From: JACDCA01 sp963810305
Lineage (GTDB): Bacteria > Acidobacteriota > Vicinamibacteria > Vicinamibacterales > 2-12-FULL-66-21
Assembly: GCA_963810305.1 (NCBI GenBank)
Contig: CAWEMY010000007.1
Location: 248,001 to 312,000 of the forward strand
Direction: 5' to 3'
Length of the DNA stretch: 64,000 nt
The notes beneath the pieces were generated by a model, which had not been told where the DNA came from, did no database searches, and saw only the letters and a list, made by a program, of their open reading frames with translations. Positions 26,877-36,050 of the stretch are shown piece after piece. Each line of letters opens with the position of its first letter. Position 1 is the first letter of the stretch. Made by a program: the position numbers and the translations under genes.

Positions 26877-26961
26877 CAAAGGCTACGGCGACGACGACTA
26901 AAGCCAGAAGCAGGGCGACGAGCGCCTCCGCGTTGCTCGAGATATCCCGGTCGAAATACAT
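26872..26961 (-). CDS. Candidate 29-residue membrane peptide
   Basis: An ATG at 26961 opens MYFDRDISSNAEALVALLLA followed by LVVVAVAFV and a TAG inside the palindrome. The second half is a single transmembrane helix. A GGAAAGG site lies about 13 bp upstream, longer than ideal. It sits alone upstream of the VWFA gene on the same strand. It may be a small membrane protein; chance is not excluded. Confidence 0.35.
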   Translation of the reverse strand: MYFDRDISSNAEALVALLLALVVVAVAFV

Positions 26962-27018
26962 TGGATTTTCCGCCTTTCCCTTGGTTAGACGCGGGAGCGG
27001 GACGGAAAGTTTAGTGCC

Positions 27019-27921
27019 CTATTTGGTGGAAGTGAGTGCCGCAGCCAGGTAACTCTTACGCGCCCGAGCGTTCAACCCCGGTTTCTTGAGTTTCACCTCC
27101 AGTTTGTGAATCTTCCCGTCAAGTGCGGCGGGGGAGAACCCCAGAACGTACTGGCTGTGAAGCTCCTGGGCGACGCGAGTGAACGTCGGGCCGAGCTCAT
27201 CCTCTTTATTGAGCATCAAAAACCCGCCACCCGTCTCTTCGGCGAGTTTCTTCAAGCCGCGGTCCGGCGTTGAGCGCTGGGTCTGCCCGCCGAAGGAGAT
27301 GCGAGTCTCGAGACCAATGGCGTACACCATGACCTCTTTGGTCCGGGCCTGGTCCATCACATCGTCGAGATCGCGGCGGCTGGCGGTGTCTGCGCCGTCC
27401 GTGAATACGAGAACCACTTTCCGTTGCGGGACACCCTCGAGTCTGCGAATGCTCTCGTCCACTGCGTCCCACAGGCGCGTCGGATATCCGAAGTCGAGCT
27501 CGCGCAGCGATCGCACCAACAAATCTCTATCGCTGGTGAACTCGTCCTGCGGAAGGAATTGGATCTTGTCGTTGAACGCACCGACTCGCCCGGTATCTTC
27601 AGGCTGCAGCCGAATGAGGAACTGTTCCGCTCCCTGCTTCACACGGTCGAGAATCAACGTCATGCTGCCGCTCGAGTCGAGCATGACGATAGCCGCGATC
27701 GGGACGCTCTTGTTCTCGAAGAGCGTCAGCGGCTGAACCTTGCCGTTGTCGAACACCTCGAAATCACCGCGCTCGAGATCCGGAACGAGCCGCTTTTCTC
27801 CGTCCGTGACCGTCACGTAGAGCGGGACGGTCAGCGTTCCGCTCTTGAACTTTTCCTGCGCGGCGGACGAGGCAATGACCAGAGCGGCGATGGCTGCGAC
27901 GGCAGCTGAGTGTTTATGCAT
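27019..27921 (-). CDS. VWFA-related secreted protein (acidobacterial type)
   Basis: 300 aa. Signal peptide AAIAALVIASSAAQ, then LTVPLYVTVTDGEKRLVPDL and FEVFDNGKVQPLTLFEN, the N-terminal layout of the VWFA-related Acidobacteria family. The MIDAS motif is intact: DSSGSM (residues about 82-87), T of GYPTRLWDAV and D of VLVFTDGADT. Such proteins are strongly expanded in Acidobacteria; ligand and role are unknown. Confidence 0.88.
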   Translation of the reverse strand: MHKHSAAVAAIAALVIASSAAQEKFKSGTLTVPLYVTVTDGEKRLVPDLERGDFEVFDNGKVQPLTLFENKSVPIAAIVMLDSSGSMTLILDRVKQGAEQFLIRLQPEDTGRVGAFNDKIQFLPQDEFTSDRDLLVRSLRELDFGYPTRLWDAVDESIRRLEGVPQRKVVLVFTDGADTASRRDLDDVMDQARTKEVMVYAIGLETRISFGGQTQRSTPDRGLKKLAEETGGGFLMLNKEDELGPTFTRVAQELHSQYVLGFSPAALDGKIHKLEVKLKKPGLNARARKSYLAAALTSTK

Positions 27922-27936
27922 GGTGATTCAGTTCAT

Positions 27937-28032
27937 TATGCGCGGTTCGCGAGGCGCGGGGCGCGGTGCGCAATTCGCGGGGCGCAGGGCGCTGTTCGCG
28001 GGGCGCGGTTCGTAGTTCATCGTTCAGAGTTC
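27937..28032. repeat. Intergenic array of GGGGCGC-like words
   Basis: Degenerate repeats such as GCGAGGCGCGGGGCGCGGTG and TTCGCGGGGCGCAGGGCGC, ending in TTCGTAGTTCATCGTTCAGA just before the SGNH hydrolase stop. Same style as the 43013-43085 array. Confidence 0.55.
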
Positions 28033-28641
28033 TTACTTCCTCAGGACCCGGATGAGCGCCGGTTCAATTGCCTCTGCCATCCGACGGTATCCCTCTGGCG
28101 ATGGATGAAGACCATCGGGGGACTCTGCCAGGCGATCGCTGTCATCTGAGTCTGCCACGGCTGATCGGGTATCCGCGAAATCAATATGCTTCGTGTCGGT
28201 CGCAAAGCGTCGGATCCACTCGTTGATTTCCCGCATCCTGCCGTTCTGTTCGGGGGTGGCGGTGTTATACGGCACGATCGTACCTGCGACCACACGAATG
28301 CCGACCCTGGTGGCAAGCTCGTACATCGCAATCAGGTGCTCGATGACGTGCTGCGCTTCACGTCCCTGGTATACGTCATTGACGCCTGCGATGACGACCA
28401 CCGCCTCCGGGGCGAGATCGACGACGTCGCGCTCGAACCGGCCGCGGATCTGATCGCTGCGCTCGCCGTTCACCCCATGGTTCATCACCATCCACTCAGG
28501 GTGTGCCTGCATCAGCCAATAGGCATACTGGCTGTTCTCGTCCCCTGCACCGGAAGGCGGGGCCTCGACACGCGATTTCCAGCCTGGGGTACCGGCGGTC
28601 GTCGAGTCGCCCATAGCGACGATGGTGAGTTGGTGTTGCAT
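28033..28641 (-). CDS. SGNH/GDSL-type esterase or lipase
   Basis: 202 aa. Block I Ser in VAMGDSTTAG (residue about 12), block III Asn in VVIAGVNDVYQG, and block V Asp/His in PDGLHPSPEGY complete the SGNH set. The start at 28641 gives MQHQLTIVAMGDS. No signal peptide, so probably cytoplasmic. It lies downstream of the M19 dipeptidase on the same strand with 31 bp between. Substrate unknown. Confidence 0.9.
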   Translation of the reverse strand: MQHQLTIVAMGDSTTAGTPGWKSRVEAPPSGAGDENSQYAYWLMQAHPEWMVMNHGVNGERSDQIRGRFERDVVDLAPEAVVVIAGVNDVYQGREAQHVIEHLIAMYELATRVGIRVVAGTIVPYNTATPEQNGRMREINEWIRRFATDTKHIDFADTRSAVADSDDSDRLAESPDGLHPSPEGYRRMAEAIEPALIRVLRK

Positions 28642-28672
28642 GACAGCCCTTAAAGGGGCAGGCAGCCTAGGG

Positions 28673-29914
28673 CTACCGAAAGCGGGTCGAAGATGGAGGC
28701 CTGGACGACTGGAGCTTCCGCGCCACCTTTTCAGCGGCACGCATCACCCGCATGATGTTCAAACCCAGGATCTTGCGGATGTCGTCGTCCTTGTAGCCGC
28801 GGCGAAGGAGCTCGGCGGTCAGCGCGGGATACTTCGAGACGTCCTCGAGCCCCTCGGGGACGCTGGTGATTCCGTCGAAGTCTCCGCCGAGGCCGATGTG
28901 ATCGATGCCAGCCACTTTGCGGATGTGGTCGATGTGATCTGCCGCATCCGCCACCGTCGCGCGCGGCGCCGGGTTCGCCTTCGTCCAGGTGTCCATCGCG
29001 GACTTGCGCGCCGCTTCGTCAGTGGGAAACTGCTTTTCCAGACGCGCCGCTTCCTCGCCTTGAAGCTTGCCCCACGCAGCCACCCGCGGCGAGAGGAAGC
29101 CCGGCACGAACGTGACCATCACGACACCGCCGTTCTTTGGCAGCAGCCGCAACACATCGTCCGGCACATTGCGGGGGACGTCGTTCAACGCTCGCGCGGA
29201 TGAGTGCGAGAAGATGACCGGCGCCTCCGAGACGGCAATCGCGTCGGTCATGGTTTCGGGGGAGACGTGGCTCAGGTCGACGAGCATGCCGAGCCAGTTC
29301 ATTTCGCGAACCACTTCCTCGCCGAAGGGGGAGAGCCCACCTGCTTTGGCGGTGTCGGTGGCGGAGTCGGCCCACGCCACGTTCTTCGAGTGGGTAATCG
29401 TCATGTAACGAGCGCCAAGGCGATGGAACATCCGCAGCGCCGCGAGCGAGTTGTCGATGCTGTGGCCGCCCTCCATCCCGATAAGCGACGCGATCTTCCC
29501 CTTCTTGAAAATGCGCTCGACATCGTCGGCAGTCAGCGCCAGCTCGAATGTGTCCGGATACTTCCGCATCATCCGGTGGACGACGTCGATCTGTTCGAGC
29601 GTGGCAGTGACCGCGGTTTGACCCTGAAGGTCCGCGGGAACGTAGACCGACCAGAACTGGCCGCCCACCCCTCCCGCCTTCAGTCGTGCGAGGTCGGTAT
29701 GTATCGCCGGCTGAGACGTTGAAATGTCGAGCTTCTCGGTATCGCCTTTGGCCTGTTCCCGCACCACCCACGGGTAATCGTTGTGGCCATCGATGAGCGG
29801 AACTTCCTTGTGGAGCGCCCGCGCACGCTGGAGCAGGGCGGCGTCGGGCCCCTGCCGGCTCGAGAGAGTGATCGGCATCAGCAGAAGTACAGCAAGCGAG
29901 ATTCTTTTGAGCAT
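28673..29914 (-). CDS. Membrane (renal-type) dipeptidase, peptidase family M19, secreted
   Basis: 413 aa. Signal peptide LKRISLAVLLLMPITLSSRQ. Zinc ligands: His/Asp in DGHNDYPW, Glu in GMEGGHSI, His in VDLSHVSP and HSSARALNDVPRNV; the C-terminal GLGGDFDGI is diagnostic. These enzymes cleave dipeptides, including D-residues and cysteinyl-glycine; with gamma-glutamyltransferase in the window it could take part in glutathione degradation, which is inference. The end (SSRPPSSTRFR) is not conserved. Confidence 0.92.
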   Translation of the reverse strand: MLKRISLAVLLLMPITLSSRQGPDAALLQRARALHKEVPLIDGHNDYPWVVREQAKGDTEKLDISTSQPAIHTDLARLKAGGVGGQFWSVYVPADLQGQTAVTATLEQIDVVHRMMRKYPDTFELALTADDVERIFKKGKIASLIGMEGGHSIDNSLAALRMFHRLGARYMTITHSKNVAWADSATDTAKAGGLSPFGEEVVREMNWLGMLVDLSHVSPETMTDAIAVSEAPVIFSHSSARALNDVPRNVPDDVLRLLPKNGGVVMVTFVPGFLSPRVAAWGKLQGEEAARLEKQFPTDEAARKSAMDTWTKANPAPRATVADAADHIDHIRKVAGIDHIGLGGDFDGITSVPEGLEDVSKYPALTAELLRRGYKDDDIRKILGLNIMRVMRAAEKVARKLQSSRPPSSTRFR

Positions 29915-29961
29915 GGAATCGACACTGAGGTGCTGGCCTTCTGATGATGACACGGAAGCGG

Positions 29962-30074
29962 GACGCAGCTCGGGACTCGGGACTCCGGGGCTAGGGCTGG
30001 AGGTCGGATAACGGGCTCGATAAGCGCCAGTGGAGATCAGAAAGCAAAAAGCTGGGAGCTGAGAGCTGAGAGCT
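29962..30074. repeat. Intergenic array of GAGAGCTGA-like words
   Basis: Units such as GGGACTCGGGACTCCGGG and GGGAGCTGAGAGCTGAGAG fill most of the spacer between the dipeptidase start and the FTR1 promoter. Confidence 0.5.
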
Positions 30075-30101
30075 GATATCCGACTTGACTGGTCGGATAT
30101 C
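30075..30101 (+). promoter_or_regulatory. Inverted repeat upstream of the iron permease, candidate operator
   Basis: GATATCCGAC and GTCGGATATC are perfect complements with a 7-base spacer, 53 bp before the FTR1 start. A half site GGTCGGATA also occurs at 30002. It does not match a Fur box. Being upstream of an iron transporter, it may be an iron- or stress-responsive site; inference only. Confidence 0.5.
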
Positions 30102-30153
30102 GCCGGATTAGGCTTGAAAACGCGACCAGTCTCATAATTCGAGGATTTCCTTC

Positions 30154-30924
30154 ATGTTTCAGGCGTTCGTGATCACGCTCCGCGAGGGGCTCGAAGCATT
30201 TCTCATCATTGCCATCAGCCTCGCGTATCTGAAGAAGAGCGGCCGGCAGGGTCTCCTCCCAGCGGTTCATTGGGGGATCGGAGTCTCGCTGGTGGTCAGT
30301 ATCGCGGCCGGGATTGCGTTCGCTCGGGTCTCGAACCAGGCTCTCTGGGAAGGGACGCTCGCCATTGTCGCGGCTGTGCTGGTGGCCTCGCTGACCGTGC
30401 ACATGTGGCGCGCCGGCCGGCGGATGAAGGCGGAGATCGAAGGGCGCCTGCGATCGTCTACAGCGAAGACGGGGCTCGCGGCATTTGCCGGCGTCTTCGG
30501 GTTCACGGTCCTGATGATGACGCGGGAAGGCATGGAGACCGCTCTTCTCATGAACGCTCTGATCTTCCAGGTGAAGTCAGCGCAGATCATCGGTGGTGCG
30601 GTCGCTGGCACGCTCGTCGCGGCGTCGATTGCCTGGCTATGGTCGCGTTACGGCCACCGGGTCAACCTCGCGCGGTTCTTTCAGGCCACGGCAGTTTTCC
30701 TCTTCGTGTTCGTCATCCAGTTGGTCATCTACGGGTTCCACGAGCTGACCGAAGCCAACGTTTTCGCGATCGACCGATGGTGGCACGACGCGACCGAGCC
30801 TTACGGGCCGGATGGTATCTACGGGCAGTACCTCACCTACCTGCTCGTTGTTCTTCCAGTCGCCTGGCTTGCGATCTCGAGCCTCATCAAGCGGCAGCCT
30901 CAGGGACGGTCACAGACCGCATAG
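30154..30924 (+). CDS. FTR1-family iron permease
   Basis: 256 aa, seven predicted helices. Both REGLE-type iron motifs are present: TLREGLEAFLI near residue 10 and MTREGMETALL near 123. Homologs (EfeU, Ftr1p) import ferric or ferrous iron after oxidation by a partner. No EfeO/EfeB or multicopper oxidase is adjacent; the multicopper oxidase in the window lies 26 kb away beside a ZIP gene. An inverted repeat precedes the gene. It is followed by osmC and an acyltransferase-like gene with short gaps. Confidence 0.9.
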   Translation: MFQAFVITLREGLEAFLIIAISLAYLKKSGRQGLLPAVHWGIGVSLVVSIAAGIAFARVSNQALWEGTLAIVAAVLVASLTVHMWRAGRRMKAEIEGRLRSSTAKTGLAAFAGVFGFTVLMMTREGMETALLMNALIFQVKSAQIIGGAVAGTLVAASIAWLWSRYGHRVNLARFFQATAVFLFVFVIQLVIYGFHELTEANVFAIDRWWHDATEPYGPDGIYGQYLTYLLVVLPVAWLAISSLIKRQPQGRSQTA

Positions 30925-30950
30925 CTTGGCGTCTGGGTTAGCATTCGGGC

Positions 30951-31367
30951 ATGTCAGACGCCCCGCCCCTGAACCTCGAGTTGATCTGGGAACACGATCT
31001 AGTCCTCAGCGGAAGGTCGTCCCAGGCGACGATGACGCTGGACAGCGACGGTGTCGCCGGACCTTCGCCGATGCAGTCACTGGCCTTTGCGCTGGCCGGC
31101 TGCATGGCAATGGATGTCGTTCACATTCTGAAAAAGGGACGGCACGAACTGCACGGCCTTCGGCTCGACCTGTCGGGCGCCCGTGCCCCTGACAACCCGA
31201 AGCGTTTCACCGCGTTCACGCTCCATTTCACTGTCAATGGGGCGATTCCGGCCGACGCGATCCAGCGCGCCCTCGACCTCTCGCAACAGACCTACTGCTC
31301 GGTGTGGCACTCGCTGCGGCAGGACATCCCTCTAACCACGACCTACTCGGTGTCCACCGCCGACTGA
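30951..31367 (+). CDS. OsmC/Ohr-family protein
   Basis: 138 aa. The two redox cysteines are in LAGCMAMDV and QTYCSVWHSL, the latter being the typical Tyr-Cys-Ser motif; a beta-sheet N-terminus (LELIWEHDLVLSG) is as in the family. OsmC-like proteins reduce organic hydroperoxides by thiol chemistry. It sits 26 bp after FTR1, consistent with iron and oxidative-stress co-expression, and its stop touches the next ATG. Confidence 0.87.
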   Translation: MSDAPPLNLELIWEHDLVLSGRSSQATMTLDSDGVAGPSPMQSLAFALAGCMAMDVVHILKKGRHELHGLRLDLSGARAPDNPKRFTAFTLHFTVNGAIPADAIQRALDLSQQTYCSVWHSLRQDIPLTTTYSVSTAD

Positions 31368-32420
31368 ATGCCCGCCCCGGCGGCGAACCGTCGCGGATAT
31401 CTGGACTGGCTGCGCGGCCTTGCCGTCATCATCATGATCACGGCGCACATCCTCGACAGCTGGACGAGGTACGACGACCGCCATTCCGCGTTGTACGGCG
31501 CCGCCATGATTGTCGCCGGCATAGGCGCACCGCTCTTCCTCTTTCTCGCAGGCGTGTCGGTATCGCTGTCGGCCGCCTCGAAGCTCCGTCGGACGTCAGA
31601 TCACACTGTCGCTGCGGCCGCGGTCGTGCGACGCGGTCTCCAGATCTTCGGTCTCGCGTTCCTGTTCCGTCTCCAGGCCTGCATTCTCAGCTGGGGTCCC
31701 TGGCGGACCTTGCTCAAGGTCGACATTCTCAACATCATGGGACCGAGCATCATGGCGGCGGCGGCCTTGTGGGGGTGGTGCCGCTCGCGACGCGGCCGGT
31801 GCATTGCGTTTGCGGCTGCCGCCTTGGCGATCGCGTTTGTCACACCGCCGGTGCGCGCCGTCGCATGGCTCTCGCCGCTGCCGGATCCGATCGAGGGCTA
31901 TATCCGGCCGCGTCCCGGCTTCACGAGCTTTGCATTCTTTCCCTGGGCGGGGTTTGTCTTTGCCGGGGCTCTGCCCGGCGTCCTGATCGCCGAAGTCACG
32001 GCAAGATCCGCGGAGCGGACACTCGTCACTCGCATTGCGCTTGCCGGCATCGTGGTCGCCGCCGCTGCCTTCGCCGCGTCGTTCTTTCCGTCCCCGTACG
32101 CGCGCTCGGAGTTCTGGACCAGCTCGCCATCGTTTTTTCTACTTCGCATCGGGATCCTCACCGCGCTGATCGGTTTCGCGTACGCGTGGGAGCGCCGCCC
32201 CTGGGACGGCGGACGGTTCAGTCCTCTGCAACAGCTCGGACGCACTTCGCTGTTCATCTACTGGATTCACGTCGAGATGATCTACGGTCTGGTCGTCCGC
32301 CCGCTGCACAAGAGCATGAGCTTTCCCGCCGCCCTTCTGTCCATCGCCGTCTTTTCGGCCTTCATGCTCGTCTGTTCGATCGCCAAGGAACGCCTCGCGC
32401 TTCGATTAAGGCGCAAATAG
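31368..32420 (+). CDS. DUF1624/HGSNAT-like membrane acyltransferase
   Basis: 350 aa with about ten helices. The N-terminus NRRGYLDWLRGLAVIIMITAH (Asp and His in the first helix), then APLFLFLAGVSVSLS and the C-terminal LGRTSLFIYWIHVEMIYGL are hallmarks of the heparan-alpha-glucosaminide N-acetyltransferase/DUF1624 membrane family. It starts directly after the osmC stop (TGAATG), so the three genes from FTR1 form one operon. Acceptor unknown. Confidence 0.8.
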   Translation: MPAPAANRRGYLDWLRGLAVIIMITAHILDSWTRYDDRHSALYGAAMIVAGIGAPLFLFLAGVSVSLSAASKLRRTSDHTVAAAAVVRRGLQIFGLAFLFRLQACILSWGPWRTLLKVDILNIMGPSIMAAAALWGWCRSRRGRCIAFAAAALAIAFVTPPVRAVAWLSPLPDPIEGYIRPRPGFTSFAFFPWAGFVFAGALPGVLIAEVTARSAERTLVTRIALAGIVVAAAAFAASFFPSPYARSEFWTSSPSFFLLRIGILTALIGFAYAWERRPWDGGRFSPLQQLGRTSLFIYWIHVEMIYGLVVRPLHKSMSFPAALLSIAVFSAFMLVCSIAKERLALRLRRK

Positions 32421-32560
32421 CTATCAGCTATCAGCTATCAGCTATCACCCGAGCCCCCTCCCGCACCCTTGGCACCCCTCGCACCCCCTCGCACCCCCCC
32501 GCACCCCCCCGCACCCCCCCGCACCCCTCGCACCCCTCGCCCCGCCCTGCACCCCTCGGC
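32421..32560. repeat. Two adjacent tandem arrays: GCTATCA words and GCACCCCCCC words
   Basis: Four exact GCTATCA units (32421-32448) are followed by about nine units of a GCACCCC(CCC/TC) word to about 32560, with long C runs. The second array reads as an open frame upstream of the pxpA start but its Pro-rich product is not part of a PxpA protein. Confidence 0.7.
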
Positions 32561-32588
32561 CCGCACTCGTGCTCTAATGCCGCCCTGC

Positions 32589-33357
32589 ATGCGCATAGAT
32601 CTCAACTGCGACATGGGAGAGTCGTTCGGGCGCTGGGAGCTGGGGTCGGATGCCGCCATCATGCCGCACGTCACTTCTGCGAACATTGCATGCGGTGCCC
32701 ATGCCGGGGATCCGGCGGTCATGCGCGCCACGCTGCGTCTGGCGGTGCGGCACGGAGTAGCCTGCGGTGCGCACCCGGGGTTCGCGGACCTGGCCGGGTT
32801 TGGCCGCCGCGAGATCCCGACGACACCGACCGAGGCCGGAGACCTCATGCTCTATCAGATCGGCGCGCTGGCTGCGATTGCGGCGTCCGAAGGCGTGCGC
32901 CTGTCGCACGTCAAGGCGCACGGTGCGCTCTACAACATGGCGGCCCGCGATCGCGCGCTGGCTGACGCGATCGCATCCGCGATAGCGTCATTCGATCGTT
33001 CGCTGACGTTCTTCGGGCTTGCCGGTTCGGGGATGCTGGACGCGGGCCGCAAAGCCGGTCTGACGGTTGCGGCCGAAGGCTTCGCCGACCGCGCTTACGA
33101 AGCCGACGGATCGCTGACGTCCCGATCGATCCCGGGTTCCGTTATCACCGATGTCGACGCCGTCGTTGCACGGGCGGTGACGATGGTGCGCGACCAGAGG
33201 GTCCAGGCGAGAAATGGCGCGGAGATTCCGCTCCAGGTCGACACCATCTGCGTGCACGGCGACACGCCCGGAGCAGACCGGCTGGCAGCCGCGCTACACG
33301 CAGGTCTGGAGCGGGCCGGCATCGACGTCGCGGCTCCGGCGCCCAAAGCGGATATGA
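32589..33357 (+). CDS. pxpA: 5-oxoprolinase subunit A (LamB/YcsF family), open into the following MFS gene
   Basis: About 256 residues of a complete PxpA: DLNCDMGESFG, NIACGAHAGDPAVM, GAHPGFADLAGFGRRE, SHVKAHGALYN, DTICVHGDTPGADRLA. PxpA works with PxpB/PxpC to open 5-oxoproline in an ATP-dependent reaction, but pxpB and pxpC are not here. ATG 32589 is preferred; 32577 is possible. No stop follows: the frame runs straight into MRWWREGTPQ of a transporter (33358). Either a true fusion or a lost ATGA overlap. Confidence 0.85.
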
Positions 33358-34568
33358 GATGGTGGCGGGAAGGGACGCCGCAGGCCCGCAAGGCGCTCAT
33401 CGCCGCGGGCCTGGGGTGGATGCTCGACGCCTTCGACGTCACCCTCTTCGCGATGGCCTTACCGGCCATCCGCGCCGAGCTGGGGCTTTCGGGATCCGAG
33501 GCGGGCGGGCTGGGATCGGTGACGCTTCTCGGCGCTGCCGCCGGCGGTGTGTTCTTCGGGTTCGTAGCCGATCGGTTCGGGCGCACGCGCGCACTCATCT
33601 TTAGCGTCGCGCTCTATTCCATCTTTACCGCCGCTTGCGGCTTCGCCACCACCTTGACGCAGTTGGTCGTGTTCCGCACGCTCCTCGGGATCGGCATGGG
33701 AGGGGAGTGGGCAAGCGGTGCCGCGCTCGTCTCCGAAACCTGGCCGGCGGAACATCGTGGCAAGGCGCTCGGCTTCATGCAGAGCGGCTGGGCGATCGGT
33801 TATGCCGCTGCCGCGCTCGTGAATGCCGCGGTCCAGCCTGCTTTCGGATGGCGCGCGGTCTTCTTCGTCGGCATCCTCCCCGCGTTTTTCACTCTCTGGG
33901 TCCGGCGCAACGTGGAGGAGCCGCCGATCTGGAAAGCGGCGCAGACCGTCGTGAAGCGGGCGAGCCTGGCCATGGCCTTTCGACGTCCGCTGCTCGGGCT
34001 CACGGTCGCGCTCACGGTCATGAACATGTTCACGCTGTTCGCGTGGTGGGGCTTTTACCTGTGGCTGCCCAGTTACCTGACGCAGCCCGCGTCGCAGGGG
34101 GGTGTCGGCCTGCAACTGCTCTCCAGCTCGGCGTTCATATTCGTGATGCAGGTGGGCATGTGGTTCGGCTACGTGACCTTCGGCTTCGTCAGTGACCGGG
34201 TGGGTCGAAAGCGTACCTACGTTACGTATCTGCTCGCCGCGGCCGCGCTCCTCTTCCTGTACGTGACGATCCGCAACCCGGTCGCGCTCCTCGCCCTTGG
34301 GCCATTCGTCGCCTTCTTCGCGACTGGCTATTTCAGCGGATTTGGCGCGGTGACCGCGGAGATCTTTCCGACCGCCATCAGGGCGAGCGCCCAGGGGTTC
34401 ACCTACAACGTCGGGCGAGTCGCCAGCGCCGTCGCCCCATGGGCTGTCGGCACGCTCGCGCAGAGCCAGGGGTACGGCGTGGCTCTGTCGCTGTCCTCAG
34501 CCGCGTTCCTCGCCGCCGCCTTCGTCTGGATCTGGATCCCCGAAACGCGGGGACGCGAGTTGGTGTGA
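33358..34568 (+). CDS. MFS transporter (in frame with the preceding pxpA)
   Basis: About 403 residues, twelve helices. It begins with its own ATG (MRWWREGTPQARKALIAAGL) and has MFS landmarks: GFVADRFGRTRAL after helix 2, a repeat VSDRVGRKRTY after helix 8, and GIGMGGEWASGAALVSETWP, the GGE motif of the sialate/metabolite:H+ symporter group. Nearest types carry organic acids; beside pxpA, 5-oxoproline or a related acid is a plausible substrate, by inference. The reading frame is shared with pxpA, with no intervening stop. Confidence 0.85.
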
Positions 34569-34690
34569 GGAAGGGCTGGACGCCCTTCGATGGGCAGCCC
34601 TAAAGGGCTGGACGCCCTTCGATGGGCAGCCCTAAAGGGCTGGACGCTCTCGCCGAATGGCGTTCAGCCCTAAAGGGCTGGACTACGGGC
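34569..34690. repeat. CAGCCCTAAAGGGCTG element, three full copies
   Basis: Full copies at 34595-34610, 34627-34642 and 34665-34680, plus a partial AAGGGCTGGACG at 34571. Spacers read GACGCCCTTCGATGGG. The last copy ends GGACTACG, the conserved outer end of the family. Lies between the transporter and the DGQHR gene. Confidence 0.85.
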
Positions 34691-34804
34691 AGATACCCAA
34701 AACCGCGCGCAGTTTCGGTCGACACAATATATGATGGGCGCCGGGGTCAATAGAGCCGCGAAGAGGCGATAGAATCCCTCTAACGCATTGTTAAAGAACA
34801 GCTT

Positions 34805-35939
34805 ATGATTAGCGTCGCAGCGATCCGGATGCAGCAGTTCGGCGTGCAGTTCTACCAGGCCGCGCTCACCGCGAAGGACATCGACAAGCTCGTGCGCTTC
34901 GAAGTCCTCAGTTACGGCGAGCAGGCGCAGGGGGTCCGCGGCGGACGCAAGAAGGCCGCCCCAACCAACCACGAAGGTCAACTGGGACCTGCTGGAACGC
35001 CGGATCGCCGCGAACGACAAGGCCTACCAGCGCCAGATCATTCGCAAGAAGATCGACGAGCTCGTGCAGTACTACGAGCAGTGTCGTCAGGCACGTGACC
35101 TTCCGTCGATCCCGGGCGCCGTCATCATCTCCTGCGACGAGCCATTGAAGTTCGAGCCAACCGAATCGGGTGCCGCGGTCGGGACCCTCAAGGTGCCGGA
35201 GCGCGAAGGGATCCTCCGGGCGATAGACGGCCAGCACAGGCTCCTCGCGCTGCATGCCGATCGCGACAGATTCGAAGGGGAAGACTTCACCGTCCCGGCG
35301 ATCATCTTCGACCGGCTGCCTGAAGATCACGTCGTTCAGATGTTCGTCACGATCAACGCGAAGCACACCCGGCTGAATGCGTCGCATCTGGTCTCGCTGT
35401 CAGGACGCCAGCTCTATCGCGACGACAACCTCGCCGCGGCCCACGACATCGTCCGCGCGCTGAACGACCGCGAGGATTCACCGCTGTACGGGGACATAAA
35501 GCTGCTCGGCGTCGGCCGTGGCCGGGTCGCTCAGGCCCCACTTGCGCAGGAATTGAAGAAGCTGTTTGCGTCGGAGGCGTTCGGCGCGGGCCGGAAAGGC
35601 GAGGCGTTTCGCGAGGAGTCGAAGAAGTTCTTCGTGAACTATCTCAAACAGGTCGCGCAGATCTTCAACGCCGCGTGGACCGGCCGGAAGTACAGCATCA
35701 AGTCCGCGTCCGCCCTCCGTGCGTTCGTCCGCGTTGCCCCCGACGTTATTCGTCGGCTGGACCAGGAGCATGCGGACCGCACTGACTTCCGCGCCATCGG
35801 CCGGGTCATTTCACCATGGGGCCGTCGAATCGGCGACTTGAGATTCGAGACGCAGGGGGCCTGGAAGCAGACGAGTGTTGATCAGCTTGCGAAGGAATTG
35901 CGGCTGGCGCTGCAGTATCCGGAGGGAGCGGCAGTGTAG
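34805..35939 (+). CDS. DGQHR-domain protein, DndB-like (apparent frameshift near 34968)
   Basis: About 378 aa when joined. First frame: MISVAAIRMQQFGVQFYQAAL, LVRFEVLSYGEQAQG; second: KVNWDLLERRIAANDKAYQR, QIIRKKIDELVQYYEQCRQ, ILRAIDGQHRLLAL (the DGQHR signature), MFVTINAKHTRLNASHLVSL and LGVGRGRVAQAPLA. DndB regulates phosphorothioate DNA modification; DGQHR relatives also occur alone or in defence loci. No dnd or restriction genes are nearby. Flanked by repeat elements on both sides. Orphan role unknown. Confidence 0.82.
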
Positions 35940-36020
35940 GAGTAGTCAGATATCAGTGGTCAGTAATCAGTAATCAGTGGTCAGTGAAAACTGAAAGCTG
36001 AAAACTGGCGCTTGGTAACT

Positions 36021-36050
36021 GAAAAAGGGCCTCATGTTTCCATGAGGCCC
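36021..36050 (-). terminator. Rho-independent terminator, strong on the minus strand
   Basis: GGGCCTCATG and CATGAGGCCC form a perfect 10-bp stem. On the minus strand the loop is GAAA (a stable tetraloop) and the stem is followed by TTTTTC, a textbook terminator. On the plus strand the loop is TTTC followed by TGCTTGGTTTT, which may also end the DGQHR transcript. Confidence 0.85.
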
